This document shows, one piece after another, positions 35,068 to 44,475 of a stretch of 64,000 bases of DNA. The first letter of the stretch is position 1. Each line of letters starts with the position of its first letter. Location of the stretch: positions 43,971 through 107,970 of the forward strand of contig NZ_CDDH01000056.1 in NCBI RefSeq assembly GCF_000819725.1. The letters are read 5' to 3'. The translations under genes were made by a program, and so were the position numbers. The DNA comes from Aeromonas australiensis. GTDB taxonomy: Bacteria; Pseudomonadota; Gammaproteobacteria; Enterobacterales; Aeromonadaceae. Below the pieces are notes generated by a model. That model made no database searches, had not been told where the DNA came from, and worked only from the letters and a program-made list of their open reading frames with translations.

Positions 35068-35970
35068 ATGAGATTTCATCGCACCCTCTTTGCCTTCCTG
35101 CTCTGCCTGCTGCTACCGCTGCACGCCTTTGCCGACCCCGCCTTCTATCGGGTGAGCAAGGGCAACCAGCAACACTGGCTGCTGGGCTCCATCCATGCGG
35201 GCAAACCAGCCCTCTATCCGCTACCCGAGCCGGTCGAGCGGGCCTGGCTACAGAGCCGCGCACTGGTGATGGAGGTGGACATGCACAGCATCACGCCGGA
35301 TCAGTGGCAACAGACCGGCTCCCTCACCCGACTGGTGGATGGCAAGCCGCTCAAGGATCATCTGCCTGCCGAGCTCTATCAACGCACCCTGATGGCGGGC
35401 GCCCGCTATGGCATCGACGAGGCAACCCTCGCCACCCTGCGCCCCTGGTTTGCCGCCATTACCCTGACCCAGGCCGCCATGGCCCGCTCCGACTTCAAGA
35501 GTGAACTCGGGATAGACCAGCACTTTGCCGTCCGGGCCGCCAAAGAGGGCAAACCGGTGGTGGGCTTTGAAACCCTGCTGGAGCAGCTCGGTTATCTGGC
35601 CAGCGTGGGTGACAACCAGACCCTGATGCTCGCCAGCACTCTGGATGAGCTGCCGATGCTGGAGAGTGGTTTCGCCGCCGTGATGAAGGCGTGGCAGCAG
35701 GGAGATGAAGCGATGCTTATCAATCTGCTCAAGGAGGAGATGGCTCCCCCCGCGCTACAGAGCTGGATGGAGCAGACCCTACTGGCCGAGCGCAACCACA
35801 ACTGGCTGAAAAAATGGTCCACCCTGCCCAACGAGAGCTTTATCGTGGTAGGGGCCCTGCACCTTTACGGCGAACAGGGGTTGCTGGCGTTGCTGGAGCA
35901 GCAAGGGTGGCGCATTACCCCACTCACCACACCAGGCCCTGTGCAGGCTCGCTCGCAAGGAGTCCAGTGA
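35068..35970 (+). CDS. TraB/GumN-family protein, exported
   Basis: The 300-residue product has a signal peptide (MRFHRTLFAFLLCLLLPLHAFA, cut before DPAF). The family motifs follow: HWLLGSIHAGKPALYPLP near the start and VVGALHLYGEQGLLALLEQQGW at the end. TraB/GumN proteins contain paired GxxH motifs resembling metallopeptidases; the bacterial role is unclear. The ATG at 35068 has AAGGA 8 bp before it. Divergent from the DUF1904 gene. Confidence 0.85.
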   Translation: MRFHRTLFAFLLCLLLPLHAFADPAFYRVSKGNQQHWLLGSIHAGKPALYPLPEPVERAWLQSRALVMEVDMHSITPDQWQQTGSLTRLVDGKPLKDHLPAELYQRTLMAGARYGIDEATLATLRPWFAAITLTQAAMARSDFKSELGIDQHFAVRAAKEGKPVVGFETLLEQLGYLASVGDNQTLMLASTLDELPMLESGFAAVMKAWQQGDEAMLINLLKEEMAPPALQSWMEQTLLAERNHNWLKKWSTLPNESFIVVGALHLYGEQGLLALLEQQGWRITPLTTPGPVQARSQGVQ

Positions 35971-36091
35971 GAACGATCACAGATCGCGATGGTTATTAAA
36001 TAACCTGCAAGGGAGTTGATCGGGATCATCCCGGACAGGGCAAAGAGGTATTTATCATGCCTGTCATCAACCGGGTGACAGGAGCAATAAA

Positions 36092-36286
36092 ATGGACTTT
36101 TGGCTGGACCTGATGTTTGGCAACAGCGTGGGATTGATGTCGATGCTGGTGATTATCGGCACCTTCTTGCTGATCAGCTCTTACGCTGTCTACTTCATCT
36201 ATAAGGTGTTGCACGCACAACCGCCCCATGCAGAGCAACCCCCTTCTCAGCAACCCCATTCTCAGCAATCTAAGGAAGGACAATAA
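36092..36286 (+). CDS. DUF3149 small membrane protein
   Basis: The 64-residue protein has one membrane helix (SVGLMSMLVIIGTFLLISSYAVYFIYKVL) after a short amphipathic MDFWLDLMFGN start, and a Pro/Gln/His-rich tail. This is the DUF3149 pattern. AGGAGCAAT precedes the ATG. Function unknown. Confidence 0.8.
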   Translation: MDFWLDLMFGNSVGLMSMLVIIGTFLLISSYAVYFIYKVLHAQPPHAEQPPSQQPHSQQSKEGQ

Positions 36287-36295
36287 TCCTCTGAC

Positions 36296-36333
36296 CACAG
36301 GCGGCAGTTCACACTGACCGCCTGTGCTGTTTT
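36296..36333 (+). terminator. Terminator of the DUF3149 gene
   Basis: Stem cacaggcgg/ccgcctgtg with a 13-nt loop followed by ctgtttt, 9 bp after the stop. Confidence 0.7.
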
Positions 36334-36438
36334 ATGGTGCGCGGCAGTGATTCTGGGGCCAGACGGCACAGGCTTCCATGCTGGGCTCCCCTCTTATCCC
36401 CTCCCGCTTTCCCCGTTTTCTGTGCCGGTTGCGGCCGT

Positions 36439-36444
36439 TATAAT
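36439..36444 (+). promoter_or_regulatory. smrA -10 box
   Basis: A perfect TATAAT lies 31 bp before the smrA start. The -35 is poorly conserved. Confidence 0.5.
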
Positions 36445-36475
36445 GGCCCCCACTTTTTCTTATGGGGAGCCTGCC

Positions 36476-37057
36476 GTGTCTCATAACGACGAACTCTCGC
36501 TATTTATGAATGAAGTAGCCGACGTGCGGCCCATTCGCAGCGACAACATCCATCCCCAAGGGGCAAAAAACGTCCCGACCGAGGCACAACTGGCTCGCCG
36601 ACAGGCTGCTACTGCCGAACAACTCGCCCTTGACCACCTCACCATGGAGGCTGTCGAGATGCGCGATCCGCACGAGATCGTCGGCTTCAAGCGTGATGGG
36701 GTGCAGGAGGGGGTCTACAAGAAGCTGCGGCTCGGCAAATACGAGCTGCAGGCCAGCCTGGACTTGCACCAGAAAACCCTCAACGAAGCGCGCCAGAGCC
36801 TGGTGCAGTTCATTGCGGATTGTGAAGTCCGGGATATCCGCTGCCTGCTGATCCTGCACGGCAAGGGGGAGCGCAGCACCCCGCGCGCCCTGCTGAAAAG
36901 CTATGTCAGCGCCTGGTTGCCGCAACTGCCCGCCGTCATGGCGATCCACAGCGCCGAGCGTCGCCACGGCGGCAGCGGCGCCCTCTATGTGCTGCTGCGC
37001 AAAAGCGAACGGAAAAAAGCGGAAAACCGCGAACGGCACCAGAAGCGGCTCGGCTAA
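36476..37057 (+). CDS. smrA: SmrA, Smr-domain nuclease
   Basis: The 193-residue protein has the SmrA N-terminus (SLFMNEVADVRPI), then FKRDGVQEGVYKKLRLGKYELQASLDLHQKTLNEAR. The Smr catalytic motifs follow: LDLH, LILHGKG and GGSGALYVLL. Smr domains nick DNA or RNA; E. coli SmrA is a small endonuclease. The GTG start at 36476 has GGGGAGC before it; the upstream part of the frame is unlike the family. Confidence 0.88.
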   Translation: MSHNDELSLFMNEVADVRPIRSDNIHPQGAKNVPTEAQLARRQAATAEQLALDHLTMEAVEMRDPHEIVGFKRDGVQEGVYKKLRLGKYELQASLDLHQKTLNEARQSLVQFIADCEVRDIRCLLILHGKGERSTPRALLKSYVSAWLPQLPAVMAIHSAERRHGGSGALYVLLRKSERKKAENRERHQKRLG

Positions 37058-37195
37058 CCCTCCTCTCACCACCACGCTTGTTGCCTGTCTGCGTGAAAGT
37101 GGCCAACGATGCGGCTGCGGTGTTAGCATCGACCAGCCCCGATCATGCCAGGTACGGGGCGGCATACCATCAGGGACGATAACAAGGACAATCCC

Positions 37196-38674
37196 ATGTC
37201 ATATCAAAAGCTTGAACAACATCAGCAGCAGATCCACCGCTTTAGCCACCTCGCCGCCATCTGCGGTTGGGATCAGGCGGCCATGATGCCGGAAGGGGGC
37301 AATGATGCCCGCGCCGAAGCGATGGCCGAACTCGGTCTGCTGATCCACCAAAAGCGCACCGCTCCCGAGCTGGGCGACTGGATTGCCAGGGCCGAGAGCG
37401 CACCGCTGGATGAAGTGCAACTCGCCAACCTCCGTGAGATCAAGCGCCAGTGGCAAGATGCCAGCCTGCTGCCCGGTGAGCTGGTCGAAGCGCTGTCGCT
37501 GGCCGGCAGCAAGTGCGAGCACGCCTGGCGCAGCCAGCGCAAGAACAACGACTGGGCCGGTTTTGCCCCCAATCTCGAGGAGGTGGTGAAACTCTCCCGT
37601 GAGGTGGCGCAGTTGCGGGCCGATGCGCTTGACGTGCGCCCCTACGACGCCATGCTGGCCCTCTATGAGCCGGGCATGACCAGCGCGCGGCTCGATCAGA
37701 TCTTCGGCGATCTCGCCAGCTGGTTGCCGAACCTTATTCAGACCGTGAGCGAACAGCAGAAGGGCGATGCACTGCTGCTGCCACAAGGCCCCTTCCCCAT
37801 CCCGACCCAACAGGCGCTCGGTCAGGAGGTAATGGGACTGCTCGGCTTTGATTTCGCCCACGGCCGCCTCGATGTGAGCAGCCACCCCTTCTGTGGCGGC
37901 GTGCCGACCGACGTGCGGATCACTACCCGCTACAACGAGCAGGAGTTTGTCTCCAGCCTGATGGGCATAGTGCACGAAACCGGCCACGCCCGTTATGAGC
38001 AGGGGCTGCCGCGCCATCTGCTGGGCCAGCCGGTAGCAGAGGCTCGTTCCATGGGCATTCACGAGAGCCAGAGCCTGTTTTGCGAGATGCAGCTGGGCCA
38101 TGATCCCGCCTTCCTCGCGCTGCTGGCGCCACGCATTCGTCACCACTTCGGCGAGCAGGCGGCATTTGCGCCGGACAATCTGGCCAAACTCTACAACCGG
38201 GTCGAGCCGGGCTTTATCCGGGTCGATGCAGACGAGGTGACCTATCCGGCCCACGTTATCCTGCGCTACGAGCTGGAGCGCGATCTGGTGGAAGGGAAGA
38301 TCGAGGTGGCCGACATCCCCGAGCTGTGGGACGCCAAGATGCAGCAGTGGCTGGGGCTCTCCACCAAGGGCAACTACCGCAATGGCTGTATGCAGGATAT
38401 TCACTGGACCGACGGCTCGTTCGGCTACTTCCCGAGCTATACCCTGGGTGCCATGTATGCCGCCCAGCTGCGCTTTGCACTCGAGAAAGAGCTGGGCAGC
38501 ATGGGTGAGGTGATCGCGGCGGGCCGCCTGCCTGAAATTTTCGAGTGGCTCGGTCGCCACATCTGGTCACAGGGGAGCTTGCACAGCACCGACGAGCTGG
38601 TGCGTCGCGCCACCGGTGAAGCGCTCAATCCGCACTGGCTGCGCCAGCATCTGGAGCGGCGCTACCTGAAGTGA
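37196..38674 (+). CDS. M32-family metallocarboxypeptidase
   Basis: The 492-residue cytoplasmic protein has the zinc motif HETGH in IVHETGHARYEQGLP. Also present are the M32 hallmarks DVRITTRY, GIHESQSLFCE, NRVEPGFIRVDADEVTYPAHVILRYELE, and SFGYFPSYTLG. It removes C-terminal residues from peptides with broad specificity, as Thermus and Pyrococcus enzymes of the family do. ATG 37196 is preceded by ACAAGGA. Confidence 0.93.
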   Translation: MSYQKLEQHQQQIHRFSHLAAICGWDQAAMMPEGGNDARAEAMAELGLLIHQKRTAPELGDWIARAESAPLDEVQLANLREIKRQWQDASLLPGELVEALSLAGSKCEHAWRSQRKNNDWAGFAPNLEEVVKLSREVAQLRADALDVRPYDAMLALYEPGMTSARLDQIFGDLASWLPNLIQTVSEQQKGDALLLPQGPFPIPTQQALGQEVMGLLGFDFAHGRLDVSSHPFCGGVPTDVRITTRYNEQEFVSSLMGIVHETGHARYEQGLPRHLLGQPVAEARSMGIHESQSLFCEMQLGHDPAFLALLAPRIRHHFGEQAAFAPDNLAKLYNRVEPGFIRVDADEVTYPAHVILRYELERDLVEGKIEVADIPELWDAKMQQWLGLSTKGNYRNGCMQDIHWTDGSFGYFPSYTLGAMYAAQLRFALEKELGSMGEVIAAGRLPEIFEWLGRHIWSQGSLHSTDELVRRATGEALNPHWLRQHLERRYLK

Positions 38675-39084
38675 TGGGCACCGGAAGATAAAAACAGAAC
38701 AGCGCCACTATTAGCCGAATGCCAGTCAGTTAAGTCTGACTGGCATTGTTTTTACTGGTTTTTTCACATTATACCGCGCTAGCCTGGCATTCATTCGCAG
38801 ATAACCTCGCTCTGTGTGAACACGCAGTACACATAACCTCATCTGCTTATCCTGATAATCAGAAGGTGAGGTAGGAACTAAAGGCTCCGCTCCCGGTTGG
38901 CAGCTATTGGCATGACGTGCCAATAAAACGCATCATTACACTGGGTTAGAGCGCTGATGGTAGACATGGAGTGATGCTGCAGACTTGGGGCACGTACTTA
39001 GGCATCGCAAACTGATGATCACAGCCATTAATAGGCAAAAGCCTGTGATAGTTGCCCTTATGCTGTTCTGAAGTAGCAAAGAAA
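38675..39084. other. Gene-free stretch with terminator
   Basis: Holds the carboxypeptidase terminator at 38719-38755 (atgccagtcag/ctgactggcat with T-run). The remaining about 330 bp shows no gene or repeat that I recognise. AT content is higher than in the flanking genes. Confidence 0.5.
38719..38755 (+). terminator. Terminator of the M32 carboxypeptidase gene
   Basis: Perfect 11-bp stem atgccagtcag/ctgactggcat, loop ttaagt, then TGTTTTT. Confidence 0.9.
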
Positions 39085-39113
39085 CAGCCCAGCACGCTTA
39101 GCCTGCTGGGCTG
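39085..39113 (-). terminator. Hairpin downstream of slyD
   Basis: Perfect 10-bp stem cagcccagca/tgctgggctg with a 9-nt loop, 66 bp beyond the slyD stop. Confidence 0.6.
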
Positions 39114-39178
39114 TGGGTCAGGCTGACCATCAGATTAAACCGCGCTAACGCGGTTTTTGGTCATCCACATGGCCGTGA

Positions 39179-39817
39179 TCAGTGGTGATGGCCCTTGCCA
39201 CCACAACCGCCACCACCGCAGCAGCCGCCTTTACCCTGACCATCAGCATGGTCGTCACCGTGGTCGTGGCCATGATCGTGACCAGCACCACCACAGCAAC
39301 CACCATGACCGTGCTCATGATCGTGGTCATGACCATGATCGTGGCCACAGCCACCCTCACCGTGAACGTGGCCGTGGGCCAGCTCTTCGGCAGTAGCGGC
39401 GCGCACGTCCTTGATCTCGACTTTGAAGCCCAGAGTCACACCAGCCAGCGGATGGTTGCCATCCACCTTGACGAACTCTTCAGAGACTTCAACTACGGTG
39501 ACCGGACGGTGGCCATCATCGGTCTCAGCCACAAAAGTATCCCCTTCGGAGACTTCCATGCCGTCGAACAGCTCACCCGGTACTTCTTGTACCAGGGTCT
39601 CGTCATATTCGCCGTAGGCCTGACTCGGTGCCAGGGTCACCTCGAAGGCTTCACCTACCGCGCGACCTTCCAGCTCGGCTTCCAGGCCTGAGACCAGGTA
39701 ACGGGTGCCGTGCAGATAGACCAGCGGCTCTTTGCCGACAGTGCTGTCGATGACTTCACCGTGCTCGTCGGTGACTGTGTATTCCAGCGTAACCACGCTC
39801 AGAGGAGCTACTTTCAT
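39179..39817 (-). CDS. slyD: SlyD, FKBP-type prolyl isomerase and metallochaperone
   Basis: The 212-residue protein has the split FKBP domain (VTLEYTVTDEHGEVIDSTVG...PLVYLHG; AYGEYDETLVQEVP) with the inserted chaperone flap (about 70-125). A C-terminal tail of about 65 residues is rich in His, Cys, Asp and Gly (GHDHGHDHDHEHGHGGCC and more). The tail binds nickel for hydrogenase maturation in E. coli. The ATG at 39817 matches the family start MKVA. The frame upstream of it is not coding. Confidence 0.95.
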   Translation of the reverse strand: MKVAPLSVVTLEYTVTDEHGEVIDSTVGKEPLVYLHGTRYLVSGLEAELEGRAVGEAFEVTLAPSQAYGEYDETLVQEVPGELFDGMEVSEGDTFVAETDDGHRPVTVVEVSEEFVKVDGNHPLAGVTLGFKVEIKDVRAATAEELAHGHVHGEGGCGHDHGHDHDHEHGHGGCCGGAGHDHGHDHGDDHADGQGKGGCCGGGGCGGKGHHH

Positions 39818-39961
39818 GTCAGGATCCTGCGGATAGAAAAAAACGGGCCCAGAATACCCTAAAAAGCGGGCCGCGCATATGCTGCGCAGCGCCATGACGT
39901 GTCGAAAAAAACGACTGCAGCATTAGCGATAAAGGGCCGCATTCTACTCGCGGCTTCTTCA

Positions 39962-40165
39962 TCAGGGGCGAAACACCCCGATCACCTCTTCCGCCTCGCG
40001 AGTCTGCTTGTCGACCTCGGCAGGCGTTTGTACCTGGGTATCGCCACAGGCGACGCAGGTCACCTTCTCGACTCCATGCTCCAGATACAGCATCATGTTG
40101 TCCAACTTGCCGCACGCCGGGCAGACTGCACCGGCAATGAAGCGTTTTTTACGTCTGGTTTCCAT
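39962..40165 (-). CDS. YheV-type zinc-ribbon protein
   Basis: The 67-residue protein starts KKRFIAGAVCPACGKLD and has a second pair CVACGD, a four-cysteine zinc ribbon, and ends EEVIGVFRP as in YheV. In enterobacteria yheV lies near slyD and the kef genes. Function unknown. It is transcribed in the direction of slyD, 144 bp upstream of it. Confidence 0.88.
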   Translation of the reverse strand: METRRKKRFIAGAVCPACGKLDNMMLYLEHGVEKVTCVACGDTQVQTPAEVDKQTREAEEVIGVFRP

Positions 40166-40204
40166 ATTTGTTACCTCCAGGCAGCATCATATCAGGGTTT
40201 TTAC

Positions 40205-40864
40205 ATGCATCACGCCATCGAGTACCACCATTTTTCCTGTCAGGGCCTGCAGGCCGGCAACCGCAAGCGGAGCCCGGTCGGGCAGCTGTTGCGGATCACC
40301 CGGGGCGCCGCACTGCTGAGACTGGGTCAACATGAGCTGTTGCTGCCGGCAGGCAGCAGCTTCTGGCTCTGCGCCGATGCCCTCGCTGCCTTCAGCCCCC
40401 TCAGCGGTTGCGAGTACGATCAGCTGAGCGTCTCTTTGCGCGTGGCCCAGCCGCAGCAGGCTGGCTGGCTGCAGACCACCCCGCTGCTCGATGCCCTGCT
40501 CGACTCGCTGGCCCGGTGGCAACGTCCGAAAGAGTGGCAAGGGGCCCATGGTCAGCGACTGCAGGTGATCCTGGATGAGCTGCAACAGTGCGCCATCAGC
40601 CAACAGGATCACGATGAGCTGCAAGCCTGTTGGCAAGCGCTGGCCAATGGCCAACCGGAGTCTCTGCAACTGTGGGCACAACAAGCCGATGCGCCGGTGG
40701 AAGGGAGTGGATTGCAACAACAGTGGCAGCTGCTGCAGGCGCTCAGATTGCTCAAGGGCGGCAGCAAACCCGCACAGGTGGCCAGCAAGCTGGGTTATGC
40801 CGATGAGGCCGCATTGCAAGCTGCCTGCCAGCAGTGGAGCGTTGGCGAGGATGGCGATCAATAA
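40205..40864 (+). CDS. AraC-like regulator, degenerate
   Basis: The 219-residue protein begins MHHAIEYHHFSCQGLQAGN and has a cupin-like strand region (LLRITRGAALLRLGQHELLLPAGSSFWL). It ends with LRLLKGGSKPAQVASKLGYADEAALQAACQQW, where the AraC second helix-turn-helix (VA-x-x-LGY-x-x-x-x-L-x-R-x-F) is expected. Only one of the two DNA-binding motifs is evident. Divergent from yheV. Target unknown. Confidence 0.65.
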   Translation: MHHAIEYHHFSCQGLQAGNRKRSPVGQLLRITRGAALLRLGQHELLLPAGSSFWLCADALAAFSPLSGCEYDQLSVSLRVAQPQQAGWLQTTPLLDALLDSLARWQRPKEWQGAHGQRLQVILDELQQCAISQQDHDELQACWQALANGQPESLQLWAQQADAPVEGSGLQQQWQLLQALRLLKGGSKPAQVASKLGYADEAALQAACQQWSVGEDGDQ

Positions 40865-41017
40865 CCGGACACCGGTGTGAGTGTGCCAACGAAATTGGCT
40901 GAACGAGTCCAGTTTTTTATCAGATGGTCGTTAACAAGGAAGGGCCATCCCCTCCGTAATCCTTTATGCTAGAGGCCTGAAGTGACTGCCAACGTTTCGA
41001 CCAACAGGACATCTGCC

Positions 41018-41917
41018 ATGACGAGCAAAGCCAATCAATCCCAGGGCATGTTGCTGTTTCATCTTTCAGCCAAGCAATCCTTTGCCATCGGTACCCTCAA
41101 GGTGAAGGAGATAGTGCCCTACACCCAGCTGACCGCCATGCCACACTCGCACCCGACCGTGTTGGGGGCCGCCAATATGCGCGGCACCACCATTCCGGTG
41201 ATCGATATGGCGATGGCGGTGGGCTATCGCCCCATCAGCAAGGAGGAGATGCCCCACTGCTTCATTATCATTACCGACTGCCGCCGTACCCTGGTGGGCT
41301 TTCTGGTACGGGGCATCGACAAGATCACCGAGTGCAACTGGCGCGATATCGAATCGCCCCCCGCCACCCTCGGCCACAATGTGTTCGTAACCGGCGTGAC
41401 CCGGGTCAATGACCAGCTGATCCAGCTGCTGGATGTGGAGCTGATCCTCTCCCGGGTCTATCCGGATGATCCGAGCCACCTCTATCCGGTACTGACCGAT
41501 GTGCAGCGGGAGCGGATCAAGCCGATGCGGATCCTGCTGGTCGATGATTCCTCGGTCGCTCGCCGTCAGCTGACGGCGGCGCTGGACTACATCAATATCC
41601 CTTATGAGGTCTGCACCAACGGCAAGGATGCACTGACCCTGATGCAAGGGCGAGCACGCCAGCAAACCCCCATCGACATTCTGGTGAGCGATATCGAGAT
41701 GCCGGGGCTCGATGGCTACGAGCTGGCCTTCGAGGTGCAGAGCGACAGCAAACTGGCGGGGGCCTACATCATCCTGCACACCTCCCTCTCCAGCGAGATC
41801 AGCGTGGAGCGAGCCCATCAGGTGGGAGCCCACGAGGCGCTGACCAAATTTGAGGCCAATGAGCTGATCCAGGCCATGCTGCGCGGCGCCGAGCACCACG
41901 ACCGCATCTTGGCGTGA
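41018..41917 (+). CDS. cheV: CheV, CheW-receiver coupling protein
   Basis: The 299-residue protein has a CheW domain (about 5-160, FAIGTLKVKEIVPYTQLTAMPHSHPTVLGAANMRG) followed by a receiver domain (from 176, MRILLVDDSSVARR) with phospho-acceptor Asp in LVSDIEMPGLDGYEL and switch Thr in LHTSLSS. It links chemoreceptors to CheA and buffers phosphate. GTG 40982 is an alternative start; the ATG at 41018 matches the family better. It lies far from a che operon, as often with cheV. Confidence 0.93.
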   Translation: MTSKANQSQGMLLFHLSAKQSFAIGTLKVKEIVPYTQLTAMPHSHPTVLGAANMRGTTIPVIDMAMAVGYRPISKEEMPHCFIIITDCRRTLVGFLVRGIDKITECNWRDIESPPATLGHNVFVTGVTRVNDQLIQLLDVELILSRVYPDDPSHLYPVLTDVQRERIKPMRILLVDDSSVARRQLTAALDYINIPYEVCTNGKDALTLMQGRARQQTPIDILVSDIEMPGLDGYELAFEVQSDSKLAGAYIILHTSLSSEISVERAHQVGAHEALTKFEANELIQAMLRGAEHHDRILA

Positions 41918-41924
41918 GTCCGAT

Positions 41925-41954
41925 ACGGCGAGGGTTCTCTCTCGCCGTTTTTTG
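41925..41954 (+). terminator. cheV terminator
   Basis: Stem acggcgag/ctcgccgt with an 8-nt loop followed by TTTTTT, 7 bp after the stop. Confidence 0.9.
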
Positions 41955-41984
41955 TCATCTTCCAGCCTGATCCGGAATCACTCG

Positions 41985-42971
41985 ATGTTGACCGAGAGCC
42001 ACTTCCACGCCCCCTGGTGGGCCCGCAATCCTCATCTGCAGACCATATTGCCCAAATGGCTGCGCCGCACCCCTGCCCGTTTTGTGGCAGAGCGGTTTGA
42101 ACTGCAGGATGGAGACTTTGTCGACCTCGCCTGGAGCGGGGAAGTCAGCCTTGATGAACGGCCGCTGATAGTGGTGTTTCACGGGCTGGAGGGGAGCATT
42201 CACTCCCACTATGCCAAGGGGTTGTTCACTCATCTGCAGCGAGCGGGCAGAGAGGCCGTGCTGATGCACTTTCGCGGTTGCAGCGGCGAGCCCAATCGCC
42301 ACCTGCAGGCCTATCACTCCGGCGCCATCGGTGATGCGCAGGAGCTGATTGCCGAGCTGAGCCAACGCTTTCCGGGCAAACCGCTGATCGCCATTGGCTT
42401 TTCCCTTGGTGGCAATATGCTGGTCAATCTGCTGGCGCGGGCCTGCCCTGCGGCATTGAAAGCGGCGGTGGTGGTCTCGGCACCGCTGCAACTGGCGAGC
42501 TGTGCCGAGCGGGTCAATCAAGGCTTCTCGAAGGTCTATCAGAACTATCTGCTGCGTACCATGCGCCGCAACCTGCTCAGCAAAATCAGCCAGCAGCAGA
42601 AAGCGAGTGAACGCTGGCAACCCCGACAAGTGGAGCAGATTGCCACCCTGCGCGATTTTGATGAGCAGGTCACCGCCCCCCTGCATGGCTTTCACAGCGC
42701 CAGCCACTACTACCAGAGCTGCTCCGGCCTGCCGCTGCTGCGCCAGATCCCGATCCCGACCCTGGTCATCCACGCCGCCGATGACCCCTTTATGTCAAAT
42801 GCTGTCATCCCACGGCCAGAGCAACTCTCGCCCACGGTACGCTATGAGCTGAGCCAGCGCGGCGGCCATGTCGGCTTTCTGCACGGCACGCCCTGGCGGC
42901 CACGCTTCTGGCTGGATGAACGGATCGAACGCTGGGTTGCCGAACTGGATCACTCTGCAACACAGAACTGA
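41985..42971 (+). CDS. yheT: YheT-family alpha/beta hydrolase
   Basis: The 328-residue hydrolase has WARNPHLQTILPK at the start, HGLEGSIHSHYAKGL as oxyanion region, nucleophile Ser in GFSLGGNML, acid Asp in IHAADDPFM and catalytic His in RGGHVGFLHG. It corresponds to E. coli YheT (ABHD1/3-like), a predicted carboxylesterase. Its last 22 bp overlap the convergent diguanylate cyclase gene. The yheT-yheU-prkB run is conserved, here split by that cyclase gene. Confidence 0.92.
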   Translation: MLTESHFHAPWWARNPHLQTILPKWLRRTPARFVAERFELQDGDFVDLAWSGEVSLDERPLIVVFHGLEGSIHSHYAKGLFTHLQRAGREAVLMHFRGCSGEPNRHLQAYHSGAIGDAQELIAELSQRFPGKPLIAIGFSLGGNMLVNLLARACPAALKAAVVVSAPLQLASCAERVNQGFSKVYQNYLLRTMRRNLLSKISQQQKASERWQPRQVEQIATLRDFDEQVTAPLHGFHSASHYYQSCSGLPLLRQIPIPTLVIHAADDPFMSNAVIPRPEQLSPTVRYELSQRGGHVGFLHGTPWRPRFWLDERIERWVAELDHSATQN

Positions 42972-44101
42972 TTGCGTCCCGACTCCTTGGCCCGATAGAG
43001 CGCCTGATCGGCCCGCTCCAGCAACTGCTCCCCGCTCTCGGCGGGCGCAAGCAACGCGATACCCTGACTGATGGTTACCCGCTTGGCAACTTCGGATGCC
43101 AAATGCTCCAGTTGCAGCTCGGCCAATCCATCCTGCAGACGCTGCGCAATAGCGACCGCACTTTGCGCGTCGGCATCTGGCAGTAGCAACACAAACTCCT
43201 CACCGCCATAACGGGCGGCCAGATCCACCTCACTGCGCACCGAGCGCATCATTTGCTGCGCCACCTCTCGCAGACAAACATCCCCCGCCTGATGGCCATA
43301 GTGATCGTTAAAGCGCTTGAAATAGTCCACATCGATAAGGATGAGAGCGAGCGGGGCACCGCTCGACCGACTATGGGCCCGACAGCGTTCCAGCTCGCTA
43401 TTGAAGTGGCGCCGGTTGGCAAGACCGGTCAGTGGATCCTGTTTGGCCAGGGCATCGAGGCGCCGCAACAGGGCCAGATTGTCATACTCACGAGTTGCAG
43501 CAAGCTCAAACCAGCGATGCAGCATCCGGCGACCAACCTCCAGCGCCATTATGGTACATACCACCTCAAGCAGATAAAGTTGTGGAAAATCCACCTCCAG
43601 CCACCACAAGCGCGCAACGCCAAATAGCAACGGTACACTGAGATAGGCATACAACACGCGTCGGTCGGGATAGAACGCGATCAGCGCAGCCAGTAAATTG
43701 AGCCGCATGATCCCGTTGGCATAACTTACACCTCCTCGCAGCTCAACCTCACCAATGGTGAAGATATGCAGGGTCCAGACGCTGCCCCAGGCAAACATCA
43801 CGACCCACGCGCACCATAGCCAGACTCTATCCTGCAGATGGTTACATAGCAGAGCTACCATCGGCAGCAGCAGTAGTACCACCATGACAAAACCCATCTC
43901 ACTCTGAAAATGCCATGGCAGAGCACCATCACTGGCCAGGCCAGCCTGGCTATAGACCTGGTGGCGGATCGCCAGAAACAGCACCACCAGCCAATTCAGC
44001 AGCCAGAACCAGACCATGCCGCGACTGATGGCCTGGCGACGAGCAAGATCCAGGTGAGCCGACATCGTTGAGGGGGCTCTGCGCTGCTCTTCAGACAACA
44101 T
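42950..44101 (-). CDS. Membrane diguanylate cyclase (GGDEF)
   Basis: The 383-residue protein has about six membrane segments (residues 28-190, for example GMVWFWLLNWLVVLFLAI and MGFVMVVLLLLPMVALL) and a C-terminal GGDEF domain. The domain has DPLTGLANRRHF and an intact active site RYGGEEF, so it should make cyclic di-GMP. The inhibitory RxxD site just upstream is not conserved (SEVD). The insertion between yheT and yheU appears to be an Aeromonas arrangement. Confidence 0.92.
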   Translation of the reverse strand: MLSEEQRRAPSTMSAHLDLARRQAISRGMVWFWLLNWLVVLFLAIRHQVYSQAGLASDGALPWHFQSEMGFVMVVLLLLPMVALLCNHLQDRVWLWCAWVVMFAWGSVWTLHIFTIGEVELRGGVSYANGIMRLNLLAALIAFYPDRRVLYAYLSVPLLFGVARLWWLEVDFPQLYLLEVVCTIMALEVGRRMLHRWFELAATREYDNLALLRRLDALAKQDPLTGLANRRHFNSELERCRAHSRSSGAPLALILIDVDYFKRFNDHYGHQAGDVCLREVAQQMMRSVRSEVDLAARYGGEEFVLLLPDADAQSAVAIAQRLQDGLAELQLEHLASEVAKRVTISQGIALLAPAESGEQLLERADQALYRAKESGRNQFCVAE

Positions 44102-44198
44102 GTCTCACACTCCACGAAACGCGTAAAAAGAGGTTGCACTCATTTTATTGCGCACAACAATAGCTGACGGTCATACCCTTTTGCATCGAGATCCCTTC

Positions 44199-44423
44199 AT
44201 GATAATCCCCTGGCAAGAACTGGACGGCGAGACCCTGACCAACCTGATCGAGCACTTTGTGCTGCAGGAAGGCACCGAATATGGCGAACATGATGTACCA
44301 CTTGAAACCAAGGTGGCTATGGTAAGGACTCAATTACAGCAAGGCATCGCCGTGATCGTCTATAGCGAGTTGCATGAATCGGTCAATATTGTGCCGCGTG
44401 ATCGTTTCAACGAGCCGTCTTGA
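44199..44423 (+). CDS. yheU: YheU family protein
   Basis: The 74-residue protein [32 protein letters not shown] matches YheU across its length, ending [12 protein letters not shown]. Small, acidic, function unknown. It precedes prkB by 52 bp, as in E. coli. The upstream extension of the frame is unlike the family. Confidence 0.93.
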   Translation: MIIPWQELDGETLTNLIEHFVLQEGTEYGEHDVPLETKVAMVRTQLQQGIAVIVYSELHESVNIVPRDRFNEPS

Positions 44424-44475
44424 CCATCTCGGGTCCAAGCCCGTATAACGAAACTCCCAAGGAAGAGAGCACTCT

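Noticed and set aside
37199..38560. A 453-aa ORF opposite the M32 carboxypeptidase gene
   Set aside because: The + strand gene has the HETGH site and full family match; the reverse frame is a shadow in high-GC DNA.
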